DNA of 64,000 nt from Flavobacterium noncentrifugens (GTDB taxonomy: Bacteria > Bacteroidota > Bacteroidia > Flavobacteriales > Flavobacteriaceae), in contig NZ_FNEZ01000002.1 in the NCBI RefSeq assembly GCF_900100375.1, forward strand, positions 372,001 through 436,000. The letters run 5' to 3'. Positions 1-7,333 of the stretch are shown here, piece after piece. The notes under the pieces were generated by a model. That model did not search any database, was not told the DNA's origin, and saw only the letters and a list, made by a program, of their open reading frames with translations. Positions within the stretch are counted from its first letter, which is position 1, and the number at the start of each line of letters is the position of its first letter. The translations under genes and the position numbers were made by a program.

Positions 1-248
1 AAATGCTGTTTCTGCCAGTCAAATGCCGTTTCTAGTTTTACATCTTTTGTTTTTTGATGCTTGTCTTTCGAATGCTTGATCGGAATATTTAGCAGTTGAA
101 TGCCGTTCGGACTGTAAATGTACGTCCGGTTCCTGTTCGTTTGCTTCTGGAAATTGTCTTCCATTTCAAACGTGATGCTGTCGGCCTGAGCCATAGCTGC
201 AAAATGGCTGATCGAAGGAAAATATGTAGGATGAATCAGGATGCCCAT
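1..248 (-). CDS. WbqC family protein (N-terminal part, runs off the window)
   Basis: Reading leftwards from an ATG at 248, the frame stays open to the edge of the window and encodes about 82 residues. The beginning (MGILIHPTYFPSISHFAAMA) and the segment with NRNRTYIYSPNGIQLLNIPI match my memory of the WbqC family (PF08889), small proteins often encoded near polysaccharide or housekeeping loci whose reaction is poorly defined. The start lies only six bases beyond the lepB stop, so it is very likely the last gene of the lepB-dapB transcript. The gene order parA-parB-DUF5683-dapB-lepB-wbqC is familiar from Flavobacterium chromosomes. The C-terminal half lies outside the window, so nothing can be said about its integrity. 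Confidence 0.82.
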   Translation of the reverse strand, partial: MGILIHPTYFPSISHFAAMAQADSITFEMEDNFQKQTNRNRTYIYSPNGIQLLNIPIKHSKDKHQKTKDVKLETAFDWQKQH

Positions 249-254
249 CAAAAA

Positions 255-1799
255 TTAAGCGTTTTCTTTTCTTTTGTTCAGGAAGAATGTGATTCCGAAA
301 TAAGCAGCAAGCGCGATCAGGAAAAATTTGAAATAGGAGTAAGGCTGTCCGTCGCCGCTAACGGTTGTAAACATGCGTTCCCAACGAATTTTATTGAGTC
401 CTTTTTCATGCTGGTCCAAACTCAGCCAAATGAAAACCGGTTTTCCAACAATGTGGTTTTCCGGCACAAATCCCCAATAACGGCTGTCTTCAGAATTATG
501 GCGGTTGTCGCCCATCATCCAGTAATAATCCTGTTTGAAAGTGTATGAAGTCGCTACTTTTCCGTTGATCCTGATCTCATTTCCATTGACTTTGAGGTCG
601 TTGTTTTCATAATCCGTAATGATCATTTTATAGAACGGCAGGGTTTCGGGATTTAATGTTACGGTTTTGCCTTCTTGCGGAATGTAAATCGGACCGTAAT
701 TGTCTTTATTCCATTTGTCGTTTTGTGGAAAAACGGTCGGATCCGGCGATTTATCGATGTTTCTTGTGATGCTTTTCACGATCGGATTGGCTTTCAGCCT
801 TCCGGCTGATTCTTCCGTAAGTGCCGCAAAGATATAAGTATTCGGCGTTCTCTGATCGATATAAACACCATCGGTAATGTGTAGTTCTTTCAATAAATAA
901 GTCGGATCAAAACTGCCGCCGTCGGTTGCAACCGAATAAGAATATTGCGGCTTCGCGCGCTCCGGCAACACCAGCAGTTTTCCGTTATTGTAAACGTAAC
1001 CGTCTTTGATCGAAAGGCTGTCGCCAGGAATTCCGACACATCGTTTTACATAATTCGATTTTTTGTCAATCGGCTTGTCAAATCTTTTTCCTGATCGGTC
1101 AAAAAACTTATAAACTGTATCGACCGGCCAGTTGAAAACGACAATGTCGTTGCGTTCAATTTTCTGCAAAGCCGGAAACCTGAAATACGGCAATTGTGGC
1201 CATTTCATGTAAGATTTTTTGTGCAAAACCGGAATCGTATCGTGAACCATCGGCAAAGCCACAGTCGTCATTGGCGTCCTGGCACCATAATGAAATTTAC
1301 TCACAAAAAGAAAATCACCAATCAACAACGACTTTTCAAGCGATGCAGTCGGGATTGTAAAAGGCTGCATCACATAAGTATGTACCAATGTTGCTACAAC
1401 GACTGCAAATAATAAGGAGCTGATCGTATCTCCGGCTTTCGATCTTGCAGTCAGGCTGCGATCTGAAATGTATTCTAGTTTTTGGGAGTAATTGATGTAA
1501 TACGTATAAAATCCGAAAGTTGCCAATACCAAAACCGTATCTGTAGTCGAATTTTTTCCAAAGCTTCGAATGGTTTCTACCCAAACCACCGGGATCATGA
1601 TTAAGTTTACAACCGGAACAAAAAGCAAAATCGTCCACCAGGTTGGTCGTCCGATTATTTTCATCAGAACAATGGCATTGTAAACTGGAACCAAAGCTTC
1701 CCAGCGCTTATGTCCGGCAGCTTCATACAATTTCCAGGTTCCCGCAAAATGAACAACCTGAACGATCAGGAAAAAGATAAACCATTGCAATAGTGTCAT
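255..1799 (-). CDS. lepB: Signal peptidase I (long flavobacterial form)
   Basis: Membrane-bound serine peptidase that removes signal peptides from secreted preproteins. The catalytic serine is in IPTASLEKSLLIGDF (Ser153) and the general-base lysine in YVKRCVGIPGD (Lys252); the last conserved box GDNRHNSEDSRYWGFVPE is near the C-terminus. At 514 residues it is far longer than the 324-residue E. coli LepB: about 120 extra N-terminal residues carry two or three hydrophobic segments (around 3-20, 55-75 and 85-105) before the usual anchor at about 125-145, and there is a long insert between the Lys box and the final box. A long LepB is usual in Flavobacteriia as far as I know. It is followed six bases later by wbqC and preceded by dapB with a 50-base gap. 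Confidence 0.95.
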   Translation of the reverse strand: MTLLQWFIFFLIVQVVHFAGTWKLYEAAGHKRWEALVPVYNAIVLMKIIGRPTWWTILLFVPVVNLIMIPVVWVETIRSFGKNSTTDTVLVLATFGFYTYYINYSQKLEYISDRSLTARSKAGDTISSLLFAVVVATLVHTYVMQPFTIPTASLEKSLLIGDFLFVSKFHYGARTPMTTVALPMVHDTIPVLHKKSYMKWPQLPYFRFPALQKIERNDIVVFNWPVDTVYKFFDRSGKRFDKPIDKKSNYVKRCVGIPGDSLSIKDGYVYNNGKLLVLPERAKPQYSYSVATDGGSFDPTYLLKELHITDGVYIDQRTPNTYIFAALTEESAGRLKANPIVKSITRNIDKSPDPTVFPQNDKWNKDNYGPIYIPQEGKTVTLNPETLPFYKMIITDYENNDLKVNGNEIRINGKVATSYTFKQDYYWMMGDNRHNSEDSRYWGFVPENHIVGKPVFIWLSLDQHEKGLNKIRWERMFTTVSGDGQPYSYFKFFLIALAAYFGITFFLNKRKENA

Positions 1800-1849
1800 A
1801 ATCTGAGTTTTGTTTGTAAGTAAGCCAAACTTACTTTATTGTTGTGATA

Positions 1850-2578
1850 TTATTTTAAATTTAACACATCTTTCATAGTGAAGATGCCGGTTTTGCCAAC
1901 AAGCCATTCGGCAGCGATAACGGCGCCAAGCGCAAATCCTTCCCGATTGTGTGCAGTGTGTTTGATTTCGATCGAATCGACTTTGGAATTGTATGTTACG
2001 GTATGCGTTCCGGGAACATTTTCAATGCGTTTGGCATCAATTAAGATTTGCTTCGCCAGTTCGCTTTCGCTCGTGTCATCTGGCTTTGCATCTGAAAGCA
2101 CCCAACTCGAATAATCTGAGTTTTCAATAATGTCTTTTGCCAATGAAATTGCGGTTCCACTTGGCGCATCAAGTTTTTGAGTGTGGTGAATTTCTTCCAT
2201 CGACACTTTGTATTGGTCGAATTTTGCCATCATTTTTGCCAGATGCTCATTCAGTTCGAAGAACAGATTCACGCCAAGGCTAAAGTTCGAACCATAAATA
2301 AACGCGCCTTTTTTGTCTTCACACAAACCAACAACATTATCATACTGATCAAGCCAGCCTGTGGTTCCTGAAATCACTGGAATCGAGGCATTCAGACAAG
2401 CCGAAATATTGCCAACTGCCGCATCTGGAATGCTGAAATCAATCGCCACATCCGCTTGATCCAATCCGTCAAAAGTATCTTTTCCTGATTTTTTCAGTAC
2501 GATTTCATGGCCGCGTTCCAAAGCGATCCGTTCAATCACCTGGCCCATTTTTCCATATCCTAAAAGTGCGATTTTCAT
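1850..2578 (-). CDS. dapB: 4-hydroxy-tetrahydrodipicolinate reductase
   Basis: NAD(P)H-dependent reductase of the diaminopimelate/lysine pathway, acting after DapA in the cytoplasm. The N-terminal Rossmann motif GYGKMGQ is at residues 7-13, and the substrate/catalytic signature EEIHHTQKLDAPSGTA is in the middle of the protein. Length (242 aa) suits the shorter Bacteroidota form. The ATG shares one base with the stop codon of the DUF5683 gene upstream (TGATG), so the two are almost certainly translationally coupled. No fault is visible in the reading frame. Confidence 0.96.
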   Translation of the reverse strand: MKIALLGYGKMGQVIERIALERGHEIVLKKSGKDTFDGLDQADVAIDFSIPDAAVGNISACLNASIPVISGTTGWLDQYDNVVGLCEDKKGAFIYGSNFSLGVNLFFELNEHLAKMMAKFDQYKVSMEEIHHTQKLDAPSGTAISLAKDIIENSDYSSWVLSDAKPDDTSESELAKQILIDAKRIENVPGTHTVTYNSKVDSIEIKHTAHNREGFALGAVIAAEWLVGKTGIFTMKDVLNLK

Positions 2579-3147
2579 CAGAAACGGTAATTTAAAGTGA
2601 ATCCGATATTCGGTTTGGAATCGAGTCCGTTCTGGAAATAAGAAGGCTCAAAAGACAAATCATCATCTACATTGAACTGCATTAAATGCGCATCAACATT
2701 AGCATCGATAATATTCAGTACATAAAAACCAACCGTTATTAAAGCCGAAAGGTCCCGGTTTTTCTGGTAAAAACGCTGTGCGCGGATCAGTCGGTCTTCA
2801 TCCAAAAACGGATATTTATCATCGGTGTAACCCGCAAGACGGCGTTTGTACACATCGCGGAATTCATGGTATTTTGTATTGTTGGTCGAGTAGAAGTACA
2901 CGCTCGTTCCAATCGCGCCGTAAACCAACGGCATTTTCCAGTATCTTTTATTGTACAATTGGCCCATTCCGGGAAAAATCGCAGAAAAAAAAGCCGCCTT
3001 AGCCGGAGCAAGCGGATTGATCTCGTTGCTTTTCGATTTTTTTACCGTATCGGTCACAATCAATCCGGTCCCCGAATTTCCCTGTGCCAGTAAAGTAGTG
3101 CTTCCGAAAAGAAAACAGATAAAAAATATGGCAAGCAGCTTATTCAC
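2578..3147 (-). CDS. DUF5683 domain-containing membrane protein
   Basis: Conserved flavobacterial protein of unknown function. It starts with an apparent signal peptide (MNKLLAIFFICFLFGSTTLL, cut around AQG) followed by the characteristic APAKAAFFSAIFPGMGQLYN segment and the hydrophobic stretch MPLVYGAIGTSVYFY, then a second hydrophobic stretch (LSALITVGFYVLNIIDANVD). The start codon is GTG, read from the sequence at 3145-3147, and its first bases overlap the parB stop codon; the C-terminal stop overlaps the dapB start. Its place between parB and dapB is conserved in relatives, but I do not know whether this reflects a function in chromosome segregation. Confidence 0.85.
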   Translation of the reverse strand: MNKLLAIFFICFLFGSTTLLAQGNSGTGLIVTDTVKKSKSNEINPLAPAKAAFFSAIFPGMGQLYNKRYWKMPLVYGAIGTSVYFYSTNNTKYHEFRDVYKRRLAGYTDDKYPFLDEDRLIRAQRFYQKNRDLSALITVGFYVLNIIDANVDAHLMQFNVDDDLSFEPSYFQNGLDSKPNIGFTLNYRF

Positions 3148-4046
3148 TAACCTTTGATTAATTTGATGATTCTGTTGAAATCCTCTTCAGAATGAAATGG
3201 GATCGTGATTTTTCCTTTGCCATTTGCCGCAACTTTTACATCGACTTTCGCTCCAAAATAAGTCGCAATTGCTTTTTGTTCGTCATCTGCCACTTTAAAA
3301 GACGTTCCTTTTGCCGTTTTTGCAGGCGCAGGTTTCAGGCTTTCCTGGTAGTTTTTTACCAAGGCTTCGGTTTCCCTTACGGATAAATTTCCGCTGACGA
3401 TTTTCTGGTAAATGTCGGTTTGAACGTCGAGATCATCGATGTTAATGATCGCACGGCCGTGGCCCATGCTGATAAATCCGTCACGGATTCCGGTTTGTAT
3501 GATCGGATCCAATTTCAACAAACGAAGGTAATTCGCAATTGTAGAACGTTTTTTACCCACGCGCTCGCTCATTTGTTCCTGCGTCAACTGGATTTCGTCG
3601 ATCAAACGTTGGTACGAAAGTGCAATCTCGATCGGATCTAAATCATGCCTCTGGATGTTTTCCACCAAAGCCATTTCTAAAGATTCCTGGTCGTTTGCAA
3701 TTCTGATATAGGCCGGAACCGTAGTCAATCCGATGCTTTTCGAAGCACGAAGCCTTCTTTCACCCGAAATCAACTGGTATTTATTAAAATCTAATTTTCT
3801 AACGGTAATTGGCTGGATGACACCCAATTCGCGAATCGAAATCGCCAGTTCCTGGAGCGCTTCTTCATTAAAGTTGCTTCTCGGCTGAAACGGATTGATC
3901 TCAATCGCTTCAATGTCAAGCTCAATAATATTGCCTACGACTTTGTCTGCATTTTTATCGTCGACCGACTGAATATTATTTTCAGGGTCTTTCAATAATG
4001 CCGACAATCCTCTTCCCAATGCTTGTTTTTTGACCACTTTCGTCAT
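3147..4046 (-). CDS. parB: Chromosome-partitioning protein ParB/Spo0J
   Basis: CTP-dependent DNA clamp that loads at parS and works with ParA in chromosome segregation. Visible parts are the N-terminal start QALGRGLSALL, the ParB/Srx box with NPFQPR and ISGERRLRA (the nucleotide-binding GERR motif), the ENIQRHDLDPIE segment, and the central helix-turn-helix (ERVGKKRSTIANYLRLLKL). The C-terminal dimerisation region ends in RIIKLIKG. At 299 residues it is normal size. Four bases separate its start from the parA stop and its own stop overlaps the next gene, so parA-parB-DUF5683-dapB form one unit. No parS site was recognised in this window. Confidence 0.96.
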   Translation of the reverse strand: MTKVVKKQALGRGLSALLKDPENNIQSVDDKNADKVVGNIIELDIEAIEINPFQPRSNFNEEALQELAISIRELGVIQPITVRKLDFNKYQLISGERRLRASKSIGLTTVPAYIRIANDQESLEMALVENIQRHDLDPIEIALSYQRLIDEIQLTQEQMSERVGKKRSTIANYLRLLKLDPIIQTGIRDGFISMGHGRAIINIDDLDVQTDIYQKIVSGNLSVRETEALVKNYQESLKPAPAKTAKGTSFKVADDEQKAIATYFGAKVDVKVAANGKGKITIPFHSEEDFNRIIKLIKG

Positions 4047-4050
4047 AAAT

Positions 4051-4818
4051 CTATATGCTGTTTTTCTTTAAAATTTCCTGTGCCAAATGGAGATAATTCG
4101 TTGCGCCCTTGCTCGTTGCGTCATAATTGATGATGCTTTCACCAAAACTTGGTGCTTCGCTCAATTTCACGTTTCTCTGGATGATCGTTTCAAAAACCAT
4201 ATCGTGAAAATGCTTTTGCACTTCCTCAACAACCTGGTTCGACAAACGCAAACGGGAATCGTACATCGTCAATAGCAAACCTTCAATATCAAGTTGCGGA
4301 TTGTGGATTTTCTGCACGCTTTTAATCGTGTTGAGTAATTTTCCCAAACCTTCCAAAGCAAAATATTCACACTGAATCGGAATCACGACAGAATCTGCCG
4401 CAGTCAATGCGTTCAATGTCAACAATCCTAAAGATGGCGCGCAATCAATCAAAATATAATCGTATTGTTCCCGGATATTCACCAATGCCTGCTTCAGCAT
4501 ATATTCGCGGTTTTCCTTATCAACGAGTTCGATCTCGATCGCAACCAAGTCGATATGCGCCGGAAGCAAATCCACATTCGGGGCAGAAGTTTTCACAATC
4601 GCATCTTCAGGAATATTGCTGTGCTCTAAAATCTGGTACGTCCCGATTTCCACCGAGTCGACATCAATGCCCAAACCCGAACTCGCATTCGCCTGCGGAT
4701 CGGCATCAATCAACAATACTTTCTTCTCGAGAACGCCCAGCGAAGCCGCTAAATTAACCGATGTTGTCGTTTTTCCTACGCCGCCTTTCTGATTGGCAAT
4801 GGCAATGATTTTACCCAT
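4051..4818 (-). CDS. parA: Chromosome-partitioning ATPase ParA/Soj
   Basis: ATPase of the MinD/ParA family that binds the nucleoid and drives movement of ParB-parS complexes. The deviant Walker A box KGGVGKTT occupies residues 11-18, followed by the A' motif LLIDADPQANASSGLG and the Walker B region YILIDCAPSLGLLTLNAL. Length 255 aa is standard for chromosomal Soj. It is the first gene of the minus-strand operon; the region upstream (4819-5080) holds AT-rich sequence, a repeat island and no clear -7 box. Confidence 0.96.
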   Translation of the reverse strand: MGKIIAIANQKGGVGKTTTSVNLAASLGVLEKKVLLIDADPQANASSGLGIDVDSVEIGTYQILEHSNIPEDAIVKTSAPNVDLLPAHIDLVAIEIELVDKENREYMLKQALVNIREQYDYILIDCAPSLGLLTLNALTAADSVVIPIQCEYFALEGLGKLLNTIKSVQKIHNPQLDIEGLLLTMYDSRLRLSNQVVEEVQKHFHDMVFETIIQRNVKLSEAPSFGESIINYDATSKGATNYLHLAQEILKKNSI

Positions 4819-4897
4819 TTATACTTTAAAATTTTGAGGTGTAAAAATACAATTAATTATGGGTTTTTCAAGGGTTATTTGTTAACATTAGTTAATT

Positions 4898-5083
4898 GTC
4901 CAAAGTCGAAAGTCCAATGTCAAGCGGTTGTTCAAAAGCGGTTATTTTTCAGTAGCTTAATCCTGCTGTCCGCTGTATCTTTCGTTCCATTGCATTACAC
5001 AAAAGGATGCCGCTTCCATCAGGGCTATGGCAGCAGTTTCCATCAGGCAATTCTTTCGACGTTAGACTTTGGACTTTCGACTA
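4898..5083. repeat. Repeat island: inverted AGTCGAAAGTCC words around a palindromic element
   Basis: The left word array (4898-4921, containing AAAGTCGAAAGTCCAATGTC) is mirrored on the other strand at 5054-5083, where the minus strand reads TAGTCGAAAGTCCAAAGTC. The shared core AGTCGAAAGTCCAAWGTC matches at 17 of 18 positions. The TAG at the start of the right-hand array is the stop codon of the dehydrogenase gene. Between the two arrays lies one copy of the dispersed element (4951-5029). Function unknown; it could fold as a long hairpin at the 3' end of the dehydrogenase mRNA. Confidence 0.7.
4951..5029 (+). repeat. Dispersed palindromic element, copy A
   Basis: The left half AGTAGCTTAATCCTGCTGTC CGCTGTATCTTTCG and right half AAAAGGATGCCGCTTCCATC AGGGCTA correspond to the two arms of the element seen more clearly in copies C and F. 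The arms are imperfect inverted repeats (GCTGTATCTTT against AAAAGGATGCCGC). Copy A is more diverged than F. It lies between two minus-strand genes and has the opposite orientation to their transcription. Confidence 0.65.
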
Positions 5084-5962
5084 TTTGTTCTTCTTTGCCT
5101 TAATCATCGCCTCCAGCATGTCCCACATTTCCTCAGGAATTTCTTCCAAAAGGTTGAACTGTCCCGCGCCTTTCAGCCATTCGCCGCCATCGATCGTCAC
5201 CACCTCGCCATTCACATAAGCCGAAAAATCCGAGACCAGATAGGCAGCCAAATTCGCTAGTTCCTGATGGTCGCCCACACGTTTCAACGGCACTTTTTTC
5301 GCCATGTCAAATTTCTCAGCCAAATCGCCGGGAAGCAATCGGTCCCAGGCACCTTTTGTAGGAAATGGCCCTGGCGCAATCGCATTCGAACGGATTCCGT
5401 ATTTCGCCCATTCGACTGCTAAACTGCGCGTCATGGCGAGCACTCCAGCCTTTGCCGTCGCACTAGGCACCACATAAGCAGATCCTGTCCAGGCATAAGT
5501 CGTTACGATATTTAAAATGGTCGAACTTTCCTGTTTTGTATCAATCCAATGCTTTCCAAAAGCCAAAGTGCAGTTTTTCGAACCTTTCAATACAATATCG
5601 ATAATTGTATCAAAAGCATGTGCAGACAATCTTTCCGTGGGTGAAATAAAATTTCCCGCGGCGTTGTTCAGCAACACATCGACTTTTCCAAAAGCTTTCA
5701 ATACTTCGGCAAGCATGTTTTCGACTTCGTCATAATTCCGCACATCGCATTGTATTGGAAGGCAGTTCCCGCCGGTTTGGGTTTCGAGTTCCGCTGCCGT
5801 AGTTTTGAGTTTTTCAAGGTCGCGCGAACTGATCGCTACATTGGCGCCAAGCTCTAGAAAATATTTCGTCATCGCTTTGCCCAGGCCGCTTCCGCCGCCG
5901 GTTACTACGATCGTTTTGCCTTTTAGCGCATCGTCGCGCAGCATTTTTGCAGTAAAATCCAT
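5081..5962 (-). CDS. Short-chain dehydrogenase/reductase, 2,4-dienoyl-CoA reductase-like
   Basis: NAD(P)-dependent oxidoreductase of the classical SDR fold. The cofactor motif TGGGSGLGKAM lies about 23 residues from the start, followed by SSRDLEKL and the NNAAGNFISPTERLS segment that in my knowledge marks the dienoyl-CoA reductase/peroxisomal DECR branch; the C-terminal part has IAPGPFPTKGAWDRLLPG and NGEVVTIDGG. The usual Tyr-x3-Lys is replaced in this branch by a region around SAYVVPSATAKAGV where Ser and Lys carry out catalysis. I chose the ATG at 5962 (MDFTAKMLRDDALKGK) rather than in-frame ATGs 30 codons upstream because family members start here; this gives 293 aa. Role: probably fatty-acid beta-oxidation, inferred from subfamily only. 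Confidence 0.87.
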   Translation of the reverse strand: MDFTAKMLRDDALKGKTIVVTGGGSGLGKAMTKYFLELGANVAISSRDLEKLKTTAAELETQTGGNCLPIQCDVRNYDEVENMLAEVLKAFGKVDVLLNNAAGNFISPTERLSAHAFDTIIDIVLKGSKNCTLAFGKHWIDTKQESSTILNIVTTYAWTGSAYVVPSATAKAGVLAMTRSLAVEWAKYGIRSNAIAPGPFPTKGAWDRLLPGDLAEKFDMAKKVPLKRVGDHQELANLAAYLVSDFSAYVNGEVVTIDGGEWLKGAGQFNLLEEIPEEMWDMLEAMIKAKKNK

Positions 5963-6083
5963 AAAGTGTGGTTTGTTTGGTTTAAAGATAGAAAAAATTC
6001 GAAGCAGCATCCATAGATTTGCTATTTTTAAACAATGCATCCAATTGCGCAAGTTTCAGATTTTATGCCGTCTATTGCGCGTT

Positions 6084-6091
6084 TATCTTTG
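6084..6091 (+). promoter_or_regulatory. Putative -7 box of the ada-like gene
   Basis: TATCTTTG fits the Flavobacterium -7 consensus TANNTTTG exactly and lies 21 bases before the ATG at 6113, which leaves room for a transcription start around 6098. I see no convincing -33 TTG at the expected distance. The position argues against in-frame starts upstream of 6113. Confidence 0.45.
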
Positions 6092-6112
6092 CCTTATCAA
6101 AACACAAAAACC

Positions 6113-6967
6113 ATGAACGTGCAACAAACACTCAATTATGACCGCATTGCCGTAGCGCTCGATTACATTAAATTGCATTTTAAGGAGCAGCCAAGCCTTG
6201 AGGAAATTGCGGAGAAAGTGCATCTGAGTCCGTTTCATTTCCAGAAATTATTCACAGAATGGGCCGGAACCAGCCCTAAAAAATTTCTGCAATACATCAG
6301 CATCGAACATGCGAAAAAACTTTTAAAAGAGCAATCTACCTTATCTGAAACTGCTTTTGAAACCGGACTTTCAGGCACGAGCCGTTTACACGATTTGTTT
6401 ATAAACATCGAAGGCATGACGCCAGCCGAATATAAAAACGGCGGCAAAAGTTTGTCCATCAATTACAGTTTCGCGCAAACGCCTTTCGGGAATATTATTG
6501 TCGCTTCAACATCAAAAGGCATTTGTCACATGGCGTTTTCAGAAGATGAAATTTCGGGATTTTATAACCTTCAAAGCCATTTTCCAAACGCCAATTTCAA
6601 GCAAATTACCGATTCGATGCAGCAAAATGCGCTGCATGTTTTTCAATATGACATAGACAAGATCGCCCGCATTAAGCTGCATCTCAAAGGCACCGAGTTT
6701 CAGTTAAAAGTCTGGGAAACGCTGCTCAAAATTCCCAAAGGGAAACTGTCAACTTACGGAAATATCGCATACAAAATAGAAAAGCCAAATGCGTCACGTG
6801 CTGTCGGAACAGCCATTGGCAGCAATCCGGTTGCATTTTTAATTCCATGCCACCGCGTCATTCAGGCATCGGGAAACCTGGGCGGATATATGTGGGGAAA
6901 TACGAGGAAAACCGCGATCATCGGTTGGGAAGCTGCGCAAATTGATGTAGAAAAATCATTGCTTTAG
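6113..6967 (+). CDS. AraC-type regulator fused to methylated-DNA methyltransferase (Ada without its N-terminal zinc domain)
   Basis: Two-domain repair/regulatory protein of 284 aa. Residues about 10-108 are an AraC-type double helix-turn-helix (EEIAEKVHLSPFHFQKLF and a second helix ending GMTPAEYKNGG); residues about 115-275 are the O6-alkylguanine-DNA alkyltransferase domain with the acceptor Cys246 in IPCHRVI and the substrate loop around SRAVGTAIGSNP. It should remove alkyl groups from O6-guanine by irreversible transfer to Cys246. Compared with E. coli Ada it lacks the N-terminal phosphotriester-sensing zinc domain; a protein resembling that domain is encoded next door (7082-7333), followed by an AlkB-like gene. 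The start at 6113 is preceded by a TATCTTTG box. Confidence 0.92.
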   Translation: MNVQQTLNYDRIAVALDYIKLHFKEQPSLEEIAEKVHLSPFHFQKLFTEWAGTSPKKFLQYISIEHAKKLLKEQSTLSETAFETGLSGTSRLHDLFINIEGMTPAEYKNGGKSLSINYSFAQTPFGNIIVASTSKGICHMAFSEDEISGFYNLQSHFPNANFKQITDSMQQNALHVFQYDIDKIARIKLHLKGTEFQLKVWETLLKIPKGKLSTYGNIAYKIEKPNASRAVGTAIGSNPVAFLIPCHRVIQASGNLGGYMWGNTRKTAIIGWEAAQIDVEKSLL

Positions 6968-6974
6968 TAGTTTT

Positions 6975-7069
6975 TGGGCGTTGCCTTCGGCCAGGCTGTT
7001 CGCTGCAATCTTTTTGTAATTCCGCTGCGCTGCATTATAAAAAGGATTTCCACTTTCATCCTTAACGCA
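6975..7069 (+). repeat. Dispersed palindromic element, copy B (GGGCGTTGCC subtype)
   Basis: The element starts GGGCGTTGCCTTCGGCCAGG and contains CGCTGCAATCTTTTTG, then CCGCTGCGCTGCATTAT, AAAAAGGATTTCCACTTTCA and finally CCTTAACGC, which is the complement of the GGGCGTTGCC start with one change. The AATCTTTTT/AAAAAGGATT arms are shared with the other copies, but the outer ends differ, so this is a second subtype. It occupies almost all of the gap between two same-strand genes. Confidence 0.7.
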
Positions 7070-7081
7070 AACTTCCAAAAA

Positions 7082-7333
7082 ATGATAAACCATTTCAATA
7101 CAAACGATGCCGCCATCCGAAAATTAATCAAAGAAAAAAAGATTGCTTTCGCAGGCAACAAAAAACTCAAGATTTACGGCACGTTTCGATGTGATTCTGG
7201 AAAACGCATGAAACGCGAAAACCGCATTTTCTTTGCCTCAGAAAATGACGCCATTGCAAACAATTTCCGACCTTGCGGGCATTGCATGAAATTGAACTAT
7301 CAAAACTGGAAAAATGGATTTGTTCGGGAATAA
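7082..7333 (+). CDS. Stand-alone Ada-type metal-binding domain protein
   Basis: An 83-residue protein resembling the N-terminal zinc domain of Ada (PF02805): GTFRCDSGKRMKREN, then RIFFASENDAIANNFRPCGHC. In E. coli Ada four cysteines (38, 42, 69, 72) bind zinc and Cys38 takes the methyl group from phosphotriesters. Here Cys37, Cys65 and Cys68 align with three of them, while the position of Cys42 is Lys41. The spacing between the second pair (PCGHC) is intact. Whether it still binds metal or accepts methyl groups is open. The upstream gene is Ada lacking exactly this domain; the downstream AlkB-like gene overlaps it by 20 bases. I placed the start at the ATG at 7082, directly after the repeat element. 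Confidence 0.82.
   Translation: MINHFNTNDAAIRKLIKEKKIAFAGNKKLKIYGTFRCDSGKRMKRENRIFFASENDAIANNFRPCGHCMKLNYQNWKNGFVRE

Noticed and set aside
96..548. Open frame of 150 codons on the plus strand at the left end
   Set aside because: It lies opposite lepB and wbqC, both with clear family motifs, and its translation has no recognisable features. It is a shadow frame.
3147..4818. parS site near parAB
   Set aside because: I looked for the TGTTTCACGTGAAACA-type sequence; strings such as TCACGTGC in the ada-like gene (around 6793) and GCACGTGC in meaB (around 52710) lack the required arms, so no parS is claimed.
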